Assembly: GCA_039807745.1 (NCBI GenBank)
Contig: JBDHRV010000007.1
Location: forward strand, 1 to 52,376
Reading direction: 5' to 3'
DNA: 52,376 bases
Origin: JAEUMW01 sp039807745
GTDB taxonomy: Bacteria > Pseudomonadota > Gammaproteobacteria > Burkholderiales > JAEUMW01
The translations under genes were made by a program, and so were the position numbers. This document shows positions 31,379 to 40,655 of the stretch, piece by piece; position 1 is the stretch's first letter; every line of letters begins with the position of its first letter. The notes under the pieces were generated by a model that saw nothing but the letters and a program-made list of their open reading frames with translations, did not search any database and had not been told where the DNA came from.

Positions 31379-32578
31379 ATGACCGACCGCATCGCGTATC
31401 GGCGCCTGTCCCGGTACTACTTCTTCTACTTCGCCTTTGTCGGCATCTTTTTGCCGTACTGGAGCCTGTACCTGCAGCGGCTGGGCTTCGACCCGCGCCA
31501 GATCGCGGTGCTGATGTCCCTGCTCATGGTGATGCGGATGTTCGCTCCGGCGGCCTGGGGGTGGCTTGCCGACCGCTCGGGGCGGCGCCGCTGGATCGTC
31601 CGGCTTTCGGCGGACTTGAGCCTGATCGCACTCGCAGGCGTTCTGTTCGGGTCGAGCTTCGCCTGGCTCTTTGCGGTGATGGCGGCAATGAGTCTCTTCT
31701 GGAGCGCATCGCTGCCCCTGGTGGAAGCCACCACTTTCAGCGTCCTCCAGGACCGCACCGGAGACTACGGCGTGATTCGCGTCTGGGGCTCCGTCGGGTT
31801 CTTGCTGGCGGTGGTCGGCGTGGGTTACTTCCTGGATTGGGCCGGGGTCGCGACGCTGGCGTGGCTCGCACTGGGGGCGAAGCTCGGCATCGCCATCTGC
31901 GCGCGCGGGGTGCCCGAGACCCGTGCGTTGCCGCACGCGGGCGACGCCGGCCCGGTGTTGCGGGTGCTCTTCCGCGCGGAGGTTCTGGCGTTCTTCGCGG
32001 CCTGCTTTCTGATGGCCGCGGCGCACGGCGCGTACTACACGTTCTACTCCATCTACCTGGTCGCGCACGGTTACGACAAGGCCGACGTCGGTTGGCTGTG
32101 GGCGCTCGGCGTGGTCTTCGAGATCGTCGTGTTCCTGCAGTTGCCGCGGCTCATGCGTCGGTTCACGCTGCGTGAGATCCTGATCTTCAGCCTTGGCTGC
32201 GCAGTGGTGCGCTTTACCGTGATCGGGTGGGCGGTCGACAGCGTGTGGCTCATCGTGCTGGCGCAGGTGCTGCACGCCGCGACGTTCGGTTCCTACCATG
32301 CGGCGGCGGTGGCAGCGGTTCATCACTATTTCCGTGGCCGCCACCAGGCCCAGGGACAGGCCTTCTACAACAGCCTTTCGTTCGGCGCCGGCGGGGCCTT
32401 CGGCGCGGTGGCGAGCGGCTTTGCCTGGGAGGCGCTGGGCCCCGCGATGACTTTCAGCGCGGGATCCGCGGCGGCCTTGGTCGGGCTCGCTCTGGTCCTC
32501 TGGCGCGTGCATCCGGCACCGCAGGTGGCGCCTGTGGGGAGGCCCGCGGATGCTGCGGACGAGTCGATTGTGGGATAA
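31379..32578 (+). CDS. MFS transporter, HcaT/LacY-like
   Basis: A 399-residue transporter with about 12 hydrophobic segments. The N terminus SRYYFFYFAFVGIFLPYWSLYLQRLGF and the loop MRMFAPAAWGWLADRSGRR match the MFS_1_like group that includes HcaT (3-phenylpropionate) and LacY relatives. RVWGSVGFLLAVVGVGY occurs in the middle. The gene commonly sits next to aroC and leuC in betaproteobacteria. The substrate is not deducible; the HcaT name should be taken as family similarity only. Confidence 0.82.
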   Translation: MTDRIAYRRLSRYYFFYFAFVGIFLPYWSLYLQRLGFDPRQIAVLMSLLMVMRMFAPAAWGWLADRSGRRRWIVRLSADLSLIALAGVLFGSSFAWLFAVMAAMSLFWSASLPLVEATTFSVLQDRTGDYGVIRVWGSVGFLLAVVGVGYFLDWAGVATLAWLALGAKLGIAICARGVPETRALPHAGDAGPVLRVLFRAEVLAFFAACFLMAAAHGAYYTFYSIYLVAHGYDKADVGWLWALGVVFEIVVFLQLPRLMRRFTLREILIFSLGCAVVRFTVIGWAVDSVWLIVLAQVLHAATFGSYHAAAVAAVHHYFRGRHQAQGQAFYNSLSFGAGGAFGAVASGFAWEALGPAMTFSAGSAAALVGLALVLWRVHPAPQVAPVGRPADAADESIVG

Positions 32579-32579
32579 T
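32571..32579 (+). promoter_or_regulatory. Candidate extended -10 promoter for leuC
   Basis: TGGGATAAT contains TG, one base, then GATAAT, a five-of-six match to the -10 consensus with the extended TGn element. No good -35 was found. A start near 32586 would give a leader of about 40 bases before the leuC GTG. It overlaps the stop codon of the MFS gene. Confidence 0.4.
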
Positions 32580-32627
32580 TCGAAGCTTGTTTCGTCGTCC
32601 TTTCTCGCTGCTTGTGGTCATTTGTTC

Positions 32628-34037
32628 GTGAACACGCAAACCCTTTACGACAAGATCTGGGCGAGCCACGTCGTGCGTGAGAACGCGAACGGCGAGGCGC
32701 TGCTCTATATCGATCGCCATCTGGTGCACGAGGTGACGAGCCCGCAGGCGTTCGACGGTCTGCGACTTGCCCACCGGACGCCTTGGCGCATCAAGTCGAT
32801 CGTGGCCACCGCGGACCACAACACGCCGACGCGCGACTGGGATCGCGGGATACAGGATCCGGTGTCGCGGCTGCAGGTCGAAACGCTCGATCGCAACATC
32901 CGCGAGTTCGGTGCGCAGGCCTACTTCCCGTTCGGTGACGGTCGCCAGGGCATCGTCCACGTGATCGGTCCCGAGTCGGGAGCCACGCTGCCCGGCATGA
33001 CGGTCGTGTGCGGCGACTCGCACACGAGCACGCACGGCGCGTTCGCAGCGCTCGCCTTCGGCATCGGGACCTCGGAGGTCGAGCACGTGCTCGCGACGCA
33101 GTGCCTGGTCGCGCGGAAGTCGAAGTCGATGCGGATCGAGGTCGACGGCACGCTCGGCTTCGGGGTGACAGCGAAGGATGTCATCCTCGCGATCATCGGG
33201 CGCATCGGGACTGCGGGCGGGACCGGCTACACGCTCGAATACGCGGGCAGCGCGATCCGTGGTCTATCGATGGAAGGGCGGATGACGATCTGCAACATGT
33301 CGATCGAAGCCGGCGCGCGCGCAGGCATGGTGGCGGTCGACGATGTCACCATCAACTATTTGCGCGGTCGCCCGTTCGCACCGCAGGCGGAACTCTGGGA
33401 GCGCGCGGTCGCGTACTGGCGCACGCTCACGAGCGACGAAGGGGCACGGTTCGATGCGAACGTGCAGCTTGCCGCGGCCGACATCGAACCGCAGGTGACT
33501 TGGGGCACTTCGCCCGGCATGGTGACGAACGTGGGTGGGCAGGTTCCCGATCCAGCCGCGGAAACCGATGCGACGAAGCGCGCTGGAATGACGCGGGCGC
33601 TTGAATACATGGGCCTCGAGCCGGGCACGCCGATGGCGGACATTGCCCTGGACAAGGTCTTTATCGGTTCCTGTACCAACTCGCGCATCGAGGATCTGCG
33701 CGCGGCGGCGGCAGTGGTGCGCGGCAAGCGCGTTGCCGACAACATCCGGCTCGCCATGGTGGTGCCAGGGTCGGGACTCGTCAAACGCCAGGCAGAGGAG
33801 GAAGGACTCGATCGCGTTTTCGCGGAAGCCGGGTTCGACTGGCGCGAGCCGGGCTGTTCGATGTGTCTCGCCATGAACGAGGACCGTCTCGAGCCGGGTG
33901 AGCGCTGTGCATCGACCTCGAACCGGAATTTCGAGGGCAGACAAGGAACCGGTGGCAGAACCCACCTCGTGAGTCCGGCGATGGCAGCCGCAGCGGCCAT
34001 TGCCGGGCGTTTCGTCGATGTGCGTCAGTGGCGCTGA
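32628..34037 (+). CDS. leuC: 3-isopropylmalate dehydratase, large subunit
   Basis: A 469-residue aconitase-family subunit that isomerises 2- to 3-isopropylmalate with LeuD. The [4Fe-4S] cysteines are seen in VFIGSCTNSRIEDL (about residue 348) and GCSMCLAMN (about 409). VCGDSHTSTHGAFAALAFGI (about 127) and NMSIEAGARAGMVAVDD are standard. The start is GTG at 32628, since LYDKIWASHVV is the normal N terminus. It forms an operon with leuD (18 bases downstream) and leuB. Confidence 0.97.
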   Translation: MNTQTLYDKIWASHVVRENANGEALLYIDRHLVHEVTSPQAFDGLRLAHRTPWRIKSIVATADHNTPTRDWDRGIQDPVSRLQVETLDRNIREFGAQAYFPFGDGRQGIVHVIGPESGATLPGMTVVCGDSHTSTHGAFAALAFGIGTSEVEHVLATQCLVARKSKSMRIEVDGTLGFGVTAKDVILAIIGRIGTAGGTGYTLEYAGSAIRGLSMEGRMTICNMSIEAGARAGMVAVDDVTINYLRGRPFAPQAELWERAVAYWRTLTSDEGARFDANVQLAAADIEPQVTWGTSPGMVTNVGGQVPDPAAETDATKRAGMTRALEYMGLEPGTPMADIALDKVFIGSCTNSRIEDLRAAAAVVRGKRVADNIRLAMVVPGSGLVKRQAEEEGLDRVFAEAGFDWREPGCSMCLAMNEDRLEPGERCASTSNRNFEGRQGTGGRTHLVSPAMAAAAAIAGRFVDVRQWR

Positions 34038-34055
34038 CGGGGAGGCGAGAACTGC

Positions 34056-34694
34056 GTGGACCGATTCACTGTTCTTGACGGCTTGGTCGCCCCCATCGAC
34101 AGGGCCAACGTCGATACCGACGCCATCATCCCGAAGCAGTATCTGAAGGCGATCGGCCGCACCGGGTTCGGCGTGACGCTCTTCGACGAGTGGCGCTATC
34201 ACGAACCCGGCGAGCCCGGCATGGATCATTCGAAGCGCCGCCCGCGAATGGACTTCGTCCTCAATCAGGCACGCTACGCTGGTGCACAGGTGCTGCTCGC
34301 GCGCGAGAATTTCGGCTGCGGATCGAGCCGCGAGCATGCGCCATGGGCGTTGCACGAGTTCGGTTTCCGCGCGCTCGTTGCGCCTTCGTTTGCCGATATC
34401 TTCTACAACAACTGTTTCAAGAATGGTCTGCTTCCCGTCGTGTTGCCGACGGATATCGTCGATGCGCTGTTTCGCGAGGTGGAGGCCACACCGGGTTACC
34501 GGCTGCGCGTCGATCTGCCGGATCAACGCATCACGACGCCCAATGGCGCCGATCTGCCCTTCGCCATCGATCCATCGCGCAAACACGCGCTCACACATGG
34601 ACTCGACGAGATCGGACAGACACTCGAGCACCGGGAGACGATCCGGGCGTTCGAGGCGTCCCATCGGGAGCGCTTTCCCTGGCTGTACGCGTAA
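34056..34694 (+). CDS. leuD: 3-isopropylmalate dehydratase, small subunit
   Basis: A 212-residue swivel-domain subunit that partners LeuC. The N terminus is VDRFTVLDGLVAPIDRANVD with the substrate-contact loop TDAIIPKQYLK, followed by LLARENFGCGSSREHAPWAL (about 85) and FADIFYNNCFKNGLLPVV. It begins with GTG, with GGGGAGG about 10 bases upstream. Length fits the proteobacterial LeuD. Nothing unusual is seen. Confidence 0.97.
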   Translation: MDRFTVLDGLVAPIDRANVDTDAIIPKQYLKAIGRTGFGVTLFDEWRYHEPGEPGMDHSKRRPRMDFVLNQARYAGAQVLLARENFGCGSSREHAPWALHEFGFRALVAPSFADIFYNNCFKNGLLPVVLPTDIVDALFREVEATPGYRLRVDLPDQRITTPNGADLPFAIDPSRKHALTHGLDEIGQTLEHRETIRAFEASHRERFPWLYA

Positions 34695-34767
34695 GACCCT
34701 CCGCTCCCGACGCGTGGCCGAAGAAGCTGGCTTAACCACATCCATTGACCCCTTGCTTGAGCAGATG

Positions 34768-35832
34768 ATGAAGATTGCGGTTTTGCCCGGCGATGGCATC
34801 GGCCCCGAAATCGTTGCCCAGGCGGTCAAGGTCCTGCGGGTCTTGGCGAGCGATGGGCTGAAACTCGAGCTCGAACAAGCGCCGATCGGGGGGGCGGGCT
34901 ACGATGCGGCGGGAGATCCGCTGCCGACGGCGACGTTGGAACTCGCGCAGGCGGCCGACGCGGTGCTGCTTGGCGCGGTGGGGGGCTACCAGTACGACGG
35001 CTTGCCGCGTGACAAGCGGCCGGAACAGGGACTCCTGCGCATTCGCAAGGCGCTCGGCCTGTTCGCCAACCTGCGGCCGGCCATGCTCTACCCGGAACTC
35101 GCCGACGCGTCCACTCTGAAGCCGGAAGTCGTGACGGGCCTCGATCTCATGATCGTGCGCGAGCTCACGGGCGACATCTACTTCGGCCAGCCGAAGGGCA
35201 TCCGGGAACTCGCGGGCGGCGAGCGGCAGGGGTACGACACGATGCTGTACTCGGAGTCCGAGGTGAGGCGCATTGCACACGTCGCGTTCGGCATCGCGAC
35301 CAAGCGCCGCCGCAAGGTCTGCTCGGTGGACAAGGCGAACGTGCTCGAGACGAGCGTGCTCTGGCGCGAGATCGTTACCGACGTTGCGCGGCAGTATCCG
35401 GAGGTCGAACTCAGGCACATGTACGTCGACAATGCTGCGATGCAGCTCGTGCGCGCGCCGAAGAGCCTCGACGTTGTGCTCACCGGCAACCTGTTCGGCG
35501 ACATCCTGTCGGACGAAGCGGCAATGCTCACCGGCTCGATCGGCATGCTCTCCTCCGCGTCCCTGGACGAGACGGGCAAGGGCCTGTACGAGCCTGCGCA
35601 CGGTTCGGCACCCGATATCGCCGGCCAGGATCTCGCGAATCCGCTGGCGACGATTCTCTCTGCGGCGATGATGCTGCGCTACACGTTCGCAGAAGGAGAA
35701 GCCGCGGCACGTGTGGAGCACGCTGTGGGCAGGGTGCTCGCGCGAGGCTTACGGACTCGCGATATCGCCTCACCCGGCGCGCAGGTCGTCGGCACCGCGG
35801 CAATGGGTGACGCGGTAATGAACGCGCTCTAG
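34768..35832 (+). CDS. leuB: 3-isopropylmalate dehydrogenase
   Basis: A 354-residue NAD-dependent enzyme converting 3-isopropylmalate to 2-oxoisocaproate in leucine synthesis. It starts MKIAVLPGDGIGPEIV and has LFANLRPAMLYPELADAS (about 95), the substrate-binding region RELTGDIYFGQPKG, and the C-terminal dinucleotide motif HGSAPDIAGQDLANPLATIL. Two ATGs in tandem (34765, 34768) could start it; I use the second. The frame is open far upstream in an alternative frame of leuD, which is a shadow. It completes leuCDB. Confidence 0.97.
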   Translation: MKIAVLPGDGIGPEIVAQAVKVLRVLASDGLKLELEQAPIGGAGYDAAGDPLPTATLELAQAADAVLLGAVGGYQYDGLPRDKRPEQGLLRIRKALGLFANLRPAMLYPELADASTLKPEVVTGLDLMIVRELTGDIYFGQPKGIRELAGGERQGYDTMLYSESEVRRIAHVAFGIATKRRRKVCSVDKANVLETSVLWREIVTDVARQYPEVELRHMYVDNAAMQLVRAPKSLDVVLTGNLFGDILSDEAAMLTGSIGMLSSASLDETGKGLYEPAHGSAPDIAGQDLANPLATILSAAMMLRYTFAEGEAAARVEHAVGRVLARGLRTRDIASPGAQVVGTAAMGDAVMNAL

Positions 35833-35981
35833 AGCGTGCTGGCATGCCGGCAGCGCTCGTCGGAGACAGCGTGCCGATCATCGGGTATGTAAGTTGCTTT
35901 TTGGCTTCCTGCGCTTAGTGATGCCATCGTGCCAGCGGGTTGCCATTCTCTTTATTGTGCGAACTTTGAGGATGAACCGGG

Positions 35982-37007
35982 ATGAGCAAGAGCTACGATG
36001 TGTGCGTGCTGGGCGCAACGGGTGCAGTTGGTGAAGTCATGCTGTCGATTCTGGAAGAGCGAAGGTTTCCGGTGCGCAATGTGTATGCCCTGGCGTCGAG
36101 CCGTTCCGCAGGGAATACGGTCCGTTTCAAGGGGCAGTCGTTGACCGTCGAGAACGTTGCCGAGTTTGACTTTGCCAAGTGTCAGATCGGTCTTTTCTCC
36201 GCGGGGGCAGGCGTGTCGGCGGAGTTTGCGCCGAAGGCGGCGGCTGCCGGGTGCGTCGTGATCGACAACACCTCGCAGTTCCGACAGGACGAGGACATTC
36301 CGCTGGTGGTTCCCGAGGTGAACGCGCATGCGATCGCCCGCTACGGACAACGCGGAATCATCGCGAATCCGAACTGCTCGACGATTCAAATGGTCGTGGC
36401 GCTGAAGCCGATCCACGATGCAGTTGGCATCGATCGCATCAACGTCGCCACCTATCAGTCGGTATCAGGGACCGGTAAGGAGGCGATCGACGAGTTGGCC
36501 GGGCAGACGAAGGCTCTGATCACTGAACGGGAGGTCAAGGTCGACGTGTATCCGAAGCAGATCGCGTTCAACGTGCTGCCGCACATCGACGTGTTCATGG
36601 ACAACGGCTACACGAAGGAAGAGATGAAGATGGTTTGGGAAACGCAGAAGATCATGGAAGACGCGTCGATCCGGGTCAATCCAACGACGGTGCGGGTTCC
36701 CGTCTTCTACGGTCACTCCGAAGCGGTGCACATCGAGACCCGCAGCAAGATTTCGGCGGCACAGGCGCGTGCCCTGCTCGAGAAGGCTCCGGGCGTGGTC
36801 GTCATGGATGAGCCTCGGCCGGGGGGCTACCCGACCCCTGCCACCGACTCCGCGGGGCGCGACCCGGTCTATGTGGGGCGCATCCGCGAGGATATTTCGC
36901 ACCCCTTGGGATTGGACCTTTGGGTGGTGAGCGACAACATTCGCAAGGGTGCGGCGCTCAACAGCGTGCAGATCGCCGAGATTCTGATCGAGAAGTACCT
37001 GAACTGA
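35982..37007 (+). CDS. asd: Aspartate-semialdehyde dehydrogenase
   Basis: A 341-residue NADP-dependent enzyme reducing aspartyl phosphate to the semialdehyde, the entry to lysine, methionine, threonine and diaminopimelate. The cofactor loop is GATGAVGEVML, the catalytic Cys is in NPNCSTIQMVVALKP (about residue 131), and the downstream YQSVSGTGKEAIDEL and RVPVFYGHSEAVHIET (substrate Arg/catalytic His region, about 240-255) are intact. It resembles the shorter form found in Gram-positive bacteria and in the Usg-1-like proteins more than the about 370-residue E. coli type. GAGG occurs about 10 bases before the start. Confidence 0.93.
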   Translation: MSKSYDVCVLGATGAVGEVMLSILEERRFPVRNVYALASSRSAGNTVRFKGQSLTVENVAEFDFAKCQIGLFSAGAGVSAEFAPKAAAAGCVVIDNTSQFRQDEDIPLVVPEVNAHAIARYGQRGIIANPNCSTIQMVVALKPIHDAVGIDRINVATYQSVSGTGKEAIDELAGQTKALITEREVKVDVYPKQIAFNVLPHIDVFMDNGYTKEEMKMVWETQKIMEDASIRVNPTTVRVPVFYGHSEAVHIETRSKISAAQARALLEKAPGVVVMDEPRPGGYPTPATDSAGRDPVYVGRIREDISHPLGLDLWVVSDNIRKGAALNSVQIAEILIEKYLN

Positions 37008-37043
37008 CGCACAGAGCCGTTCTGCATTGGGGCAGCGGCTCCC

Positions 37044-37071
37044 CGCAAGTGAGACTCGAGTCGAACTTGCG
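37044..37071. repeat. 28-base near-perfect palindrome between asd and fimV
   Basis: CGCAAGT and ACTTGCG (37044-37050, 37065-37071) flank the inner palindrome GACTCGAGTC (37053-37062); 24 of 28 bases are self-complementary. No T-tract follows, so it may be an operator or a weak terminator of asd. A possible fimV promoter (TTGCGA at 37067, 17-base spacer, TAGATT at 37090) overlaps its right arm. Confidence 0.45.
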
Positions 37072-37128
37072 AATGTAACCCCATGAGGTTAGATTACTTT
37101 ATCAACTAGGGAACGGGGTAGCCGACCC

Positions 37129-39648
37129 ATGAAGCCGAAACTCCTTACACGACTCCTCGCAGGGGTATTCCTTGTCGCATCTACAGCCGTCAGCGCCGCG
37201 GGGATGGGCAAGCTTACCGTGTTGTCCGGACTTGGGCAGCCGCTACGCGCGGAGATCGACCTGGTCTCCATTCAGAAGGACGAACTCGGCACGCTGTCGG
37301 CGCGAGTTGCCTCACCCGACGCCTATCAGCAGGCCGGCATCGAGTACAACTCGGCGCTGCCTTCGGTGAAGCTGATGATCGACAAGCGCCCGGGCGGTCA
37401 ACCCTTCATCCGGATCACCTCCACTCAGCCGGTGAACGAGCCCTATCTCGATCTCCTGGTCGAGCTCAACTCGAGCGCGGGCAAGCTGTCGCGGGAGTAC
37501 GCGGTGCTCATGGATCCAGTCGGAGCGCCCACGTCTGCGCCGGTGGCCTTGCCCGAGCGCAAGGAAGCCCCCGCTGAATCGACTAGGTCCGCGCAGACAG
37601 CAGCGCCGCAGGAACGGGTCGCCGAGGTTCCTAGCACGGCGGGTTCGGCGGGTGATTCCTATGGTCCGGTAAAGCAAGGCGATACGCTGTCCGGCATCGC
37701 GCGCGTAAGCAAGCCGGGCGACGTCAACCTCGACCAGATGCTGGTCGCGCTCTTCAAGAGTAATCCGCAAGCGTTCTCCGGCAAGAACATGAATCGCCTG
37801 AAGGTGGGCACCGTTCTGCGCATCCCTGACTCGCGCGAGCTCGCTGCCATTGATACCTCGGAAGCGTCCAAAGAGGTCAGGTTGCAGGCGGCGAACTGGA
37901 ACGCCTACCGGCAGCAGCTCGCAGCCGCCGCGCCGGCAGCACCCGAAGAATCGCCACGGCAGTCCGCTTCTGGGAGGATCTCTGCGAGCGTCGAAGATCA
38001 GACCGCGGCCCGCCCCAGCGAGGATGTGCTGAGGCTTTCGAAGGCCAATAGCGGCGGCACGCTGAAGACGGCAACCGGCGGAAGCAAAGGTGCCAAAGCC
38101 GTACAGGACCGCGTGAAGACCCTCGAGGAGGAACTCACGGCGCGCGACAAAGCTCTGCAAGAAGCCAATGAGCGCGTGCAAATGCTCGAAAAATCCGTGA
38201 GCGACATGCAGCGGCTGATCGAGATCAAGAGCGCCGGTGGCGCCAACCTGCAGAACCAAGCTGCCGCCACGACCCAACCCGTGGCGCCGGTTGCTCCGCC
38301 TGCCGGAGCCTCGACGGCGGCCGAAATTCAGAAAACGGCGGATGGAGCAGTGCCCCCTGTAGCGAACCCGACCGGATCCGCACCGGCCGAGAACGCCAAG
38401 CCCGAACCGCATCCCGCGGCGATTTCCAAGCCCAAGGTTTTCTCACCGCCCCCCGCCAGCGAACCGGACCTCGTCGAGTCGCTCACCAGCGAGCCGCTCT
38501 ATCTGGCCGCCGGCGCAGGCGGACTCGTTCTGCTGGGTGCGCTGGCGTTCGTGAAGCGCCGCCGCACGAGGCAAGAAGCGGAGCCCGTACTCGACCTTGC
38601 ACCCGAGCATTACGCTGCCCCCGAAGGCGCGTTTGAAACTGCGCCGAATGTTCCGGTCACTCCGGCGGCGGCCTCGACCGCCGCAGTGGCGTCGACCGAT
38701 GAAATGGGCACGCTGGAAGAGGCGACGAAGTATCTTGCGCTGGGCCGCGAGACACAGGCCGAGGAAGTGCTCAAGGAAGCACTGAAGACACAACCCGCTC
38801 AGCCCGCGCTTCTTCTCAAGCTCCTGGAAGTGTTTGCCGCTCGCAAGGACAAGCGCGCGTTCCAGTCCACCGCCCAGGAACTCCTGGCGGCCACGGGTGG
38901 TAACGGCGAGATGTGGCTGCAGGCCATGCGCATGGGGCATGCCGTCGATCCGGAGAATCCTGTCTACGCCTCCGCTGCCACCAAGGCCGTCGGAACAGCC
39001 AGTGATCTCGATTTCGATCTCGACGTGGTCGCCCCGAAGGGGGTTACCGAGACTGACATCACCGTCGACGCAGCGCAGGCTTCCCGCCAGCACGAGCGCA
39101 CCCAGGTCATGGACGATGATCAGGTGCGCCACGTTGCGCAATCCGGTATCCACAGTGGGGTCGTGGCGTCGGGTTTTGCCAGCGGTCCTCTCCTGACGAC
39201 GGATTTCAACCTCGATGGAAGTGGCGCTGCCGTGACCGGCACCAACGTGGCAGTCGATGGCTCGAAGACAGATATCGCTGCGCTCGACATCAACTTCGAC
39301 CTGCCGCCGGAAGCGCTTACGACCGCTCTTGGCAACGGGACCCGCAGTGAGATCAAGGTCGATCTGCAAAGACCCGCCGCTACGCCGACTTCGAGCGACA
39401 TTCTGGATTTCGATCTCTCCGGCATCAGCCTCAATCTCGACGGCACCACCACGGGCCTGGAAACTTCGCCAGCCGGTCCGATGAAGAACGATCACTGGTT
39501 CGATGTTCAGACCAAATTCGACCTCGCGAAGGCATATCAGGAGATGGGCGACAAGGACAGCGCACGCGAGATCCTGAAGGAAGTGATCGCCGAGGGAGAT
39601 GCGCAGCAGCAGGCGGAAGCCAAGTCGCTGCTGGAAGCTTTGGCCTGA
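37129..39648 (+). CDS. fimV: FimV/HubP-type polar hub protein with LysM domain
   Basis: An 839-residue FimV family protein. A signal peptide (about 1-23, ending STAVSA) is followed by the conserved N-terminal domain (LGQPLRAEIDLVSIQKDELG) and a peptidoglycan-binding LysM (PVKQGDTLSGIARV ... VLRIPD, about 180-238). A coiled-coil stretch (about 324-362) and Ala/Pro-rich linker lead to one membrane helix (about 457-478) before KRRRTRQE. The cytoplasmic acidic part ends in the FimV C-terminal TPR-like motif (FDLAKAYQEMGDKDSAREIL, about 798-817). Such proteins mark poles and organise type IV pili or chemosensory complexes. Position between asd and truA is conserved. Confidence 0.93.
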   Translation: MKPKLLTRLLAGVFLVASTAVSAAGMGKLTVLSGLGQPLRAEIDLVSIQKDELGTLSARVASPDAYQQAGIEYNSALPSVKLMIDKRPGGQPFIRITSTQPVNEPYLDLLVELNSSAGKLSREYAVLMDPVGAPTSAPVALPERKEAPAESTRSAQTAAPQERVAEVPSTAGSAGDSYGPVKQGDTLSGIARVSKPGDVNLDQMLVALFKSNPQAFSGKNMNRLKVGTVLRIPDSRELAAIDTSEASKEVRLQAANWNAYRQQLAAAAPAAPEESPRQSASGRISASVEDQTAARPSEDVLRLSKANSGGTLKTATGGSKGAKAVQDRVKTLEEELTARDKALQEANERVQMLEKSVSDMQRLIEIKSAGGANLQNQAAATTQPVAPVAPPAGASTAAEIQKTADGAVPPVANPTGSAPAENAKPEPHPAAISKPKVFSPPPASEPDLVESLTSEPLYLAAGAGGLVLLGALAFVKRRRTRQEAEPVLDLAPEHYAAPEGAFETAPNVPVTPAAASTAAVASTDEMGTLEEATKYLALGRETQAEEVLKEALKTQPAQPALLLKLLEVFAARKDKRAFQSTAQELLAATGGNGEMWLQAMRMGHAVDPENPVYASAATKAVGTASDLDFDLDVVAPKGVTETDITVDAAQASRQHERTQVMDDDQVRHVAQSGIHSGVVASGFASGPLLTTDFNLDGSGAAVTGTNVAVDGSKTDIAALDINFDLPPEALTTALGNGTRSEIKVDLQRPAATPTSSDILDFDLSGISLNLDGTTTGLETSPAGPMKNDHWFDVQTKFDLAKAYQEMGDKDSAREILKEVIAEGDAQQQAEAKSLLEALA

Positions 39649-39651
39649 TCA

Positions 39652-39684
39652 CGAGGTTGCGGGCGCAACGCCCGCGACCCCTCG
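39652..39684. terminator. GC-rich hairpin after fimV
   Basis: GCGGGCG and CGCCCGC form perfect 7-base arms around CAA, flanked by partly complementary CGAGG and CCTCG. There is no T-run after it, so factor-independent termination is not assured. It begins four bases after the fimV stop. Confidence 0.45.
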
Positions 39685-39817
39685 GCGAAAGCGGGGCCGC
39701 GTCCCGGGTTGCGGGCCAGCCTCGAGCCGGTCATCATTGGCACCCTTCGGCCCGTCCGGGTCGTATCGCGGTGCCATTTCTCTGTGCTGACGCCCCCTTG
39801 CGCCGCTCGCTCCCGTA

Positions 39818-39840
39818 GTCGGTCGGTATACCGCACCGAC
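39818..39840. repeat. Palindrome directly upstream of truA
   Basis: GTCGGT-CGGTATACCG-C-ACCGAC: outer 6-base arms enclose a perfect inner 10-base palindrome. It ends 8 bases before the truA GTG, so it could fold over the ribosome-binding region or bind a dimeric regulator. No function is known to me. Confidence 0.4.
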
Positions 39841-39848
39841 GCGTAGAC

Positions 39849-40655
39849 GTGAGGATCGCGGTCGGCCTCGAGTACGACGGGTCTGGCTTCTGCGGCTGGC
39901 AGACGCAGTCGTCAGGATGCTCGCTCCAGGACGCGTTCGAGCGCGCGCTGGCGGCCATAGCGGGCGACCCTGTCGCATCGGTCTGTGCCGGGCGCACCGA
40001 CGCCGGGGTGCACGCGTTCGGCCAAGTGGCGCATTTCGACGTCACGGTCCACCGGCCCGTCACGGCCTGGGTGCGCGGTGTCAACACCCATCTCCCGCGC
40101 AGCATCGCGGTTACTTGGGCGCGCGAGGTGACTCAAGCGTTTCACGCTCGCTTCAGTGCCCGTTCGCGCAGCTATCGCTACGTTCTGCTGAACCGACCCG
40201 AGCGACCCGGCCTCTTCCGCGGGCGGGCCGGCTGGTATCATCACGCGCTCGATGTCGAGGCCATGCGCGAAGCAGCACAGCACCTCGTGGGCGAGCACGA
40301 CTTCAGTGCGTTTCGCTCCGCTGAGTGCCAGTCTCGTTCCGCCGTCAGGCAGATGCTCAGCATCGCGATCCATCGCGAGGACAGTCTCGTGACCATGGAC
40401 TTCCGTGCGAACGCTTTTCTTCACAACATGGTGCGCATCATCGTGGGCTGTCTGATCGAGGTCGGCAGCGGCAAGCGCTCGCCCTCATGGCTGGGTGAAG
40501 TGCGGGATGCGCGTGATCGCACGCAGGCGGCGGCAACCGCCGAAGCGGCGGGGCTTTACCTGGTCAGCGTAAGCTACGACGGCAGGTGGGATTTTCCGCG
40601 TGTGATTCGTCCGTTGCCTCCAGGCGTTCAGGGGCTGTCGTTGCCATGGCCGTAG
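39849..40655 (+). CDS. truA: tRNA pseudouridine(38-40) synthase
   Basis: A 268-residue TruA that isomerises uridines 38-40 in the tRNA anticodon arm. It starts VRIAVGLEYDGSGFCGWQTQ and carries the catalytic aspartate in CAGRTDAGVHAFGQVAHFD (about residue 53), HARFSARSRSYRYVLLNRP (about 98), HDFSAFRSAEC and NAFLHNMVRIIVG near the C terminus. The start is GTG with no obvious strong ribosome site. trpF begins within its last ten bases. Confidence 0.95.
   Translation: MRIAVGLEYDGSGFCGWQTQSSGCSLQDAFERALAAIAGDPVASVCAGRTDAGVHAFGQVAHFDVTVHRPVTAWVRGVNTHLPRSIAVTWAREVTQAFHARFSARSRSYRYVLLNRPERPGLFRGRAGWYHHALDVEAMREAAQHLVGEHDFSAFRSAECQSRSAVRQMLSIAIHREDSLVTMDFRANAFLHNMVRIIVGCLIEVGSGKRSPSWLGEVRDARDRTQAAATAEAAGLYLVSVSYDGRWDFPRVIRPLPPGVQGLSLPWP

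Noticed and set aside
32579..32627. leu leader-peptide attenuator before leuC
   Set aside because: The 49-base spacer has no run of leucine codons in a short frame with terminator; only a candidate -10 was kept.
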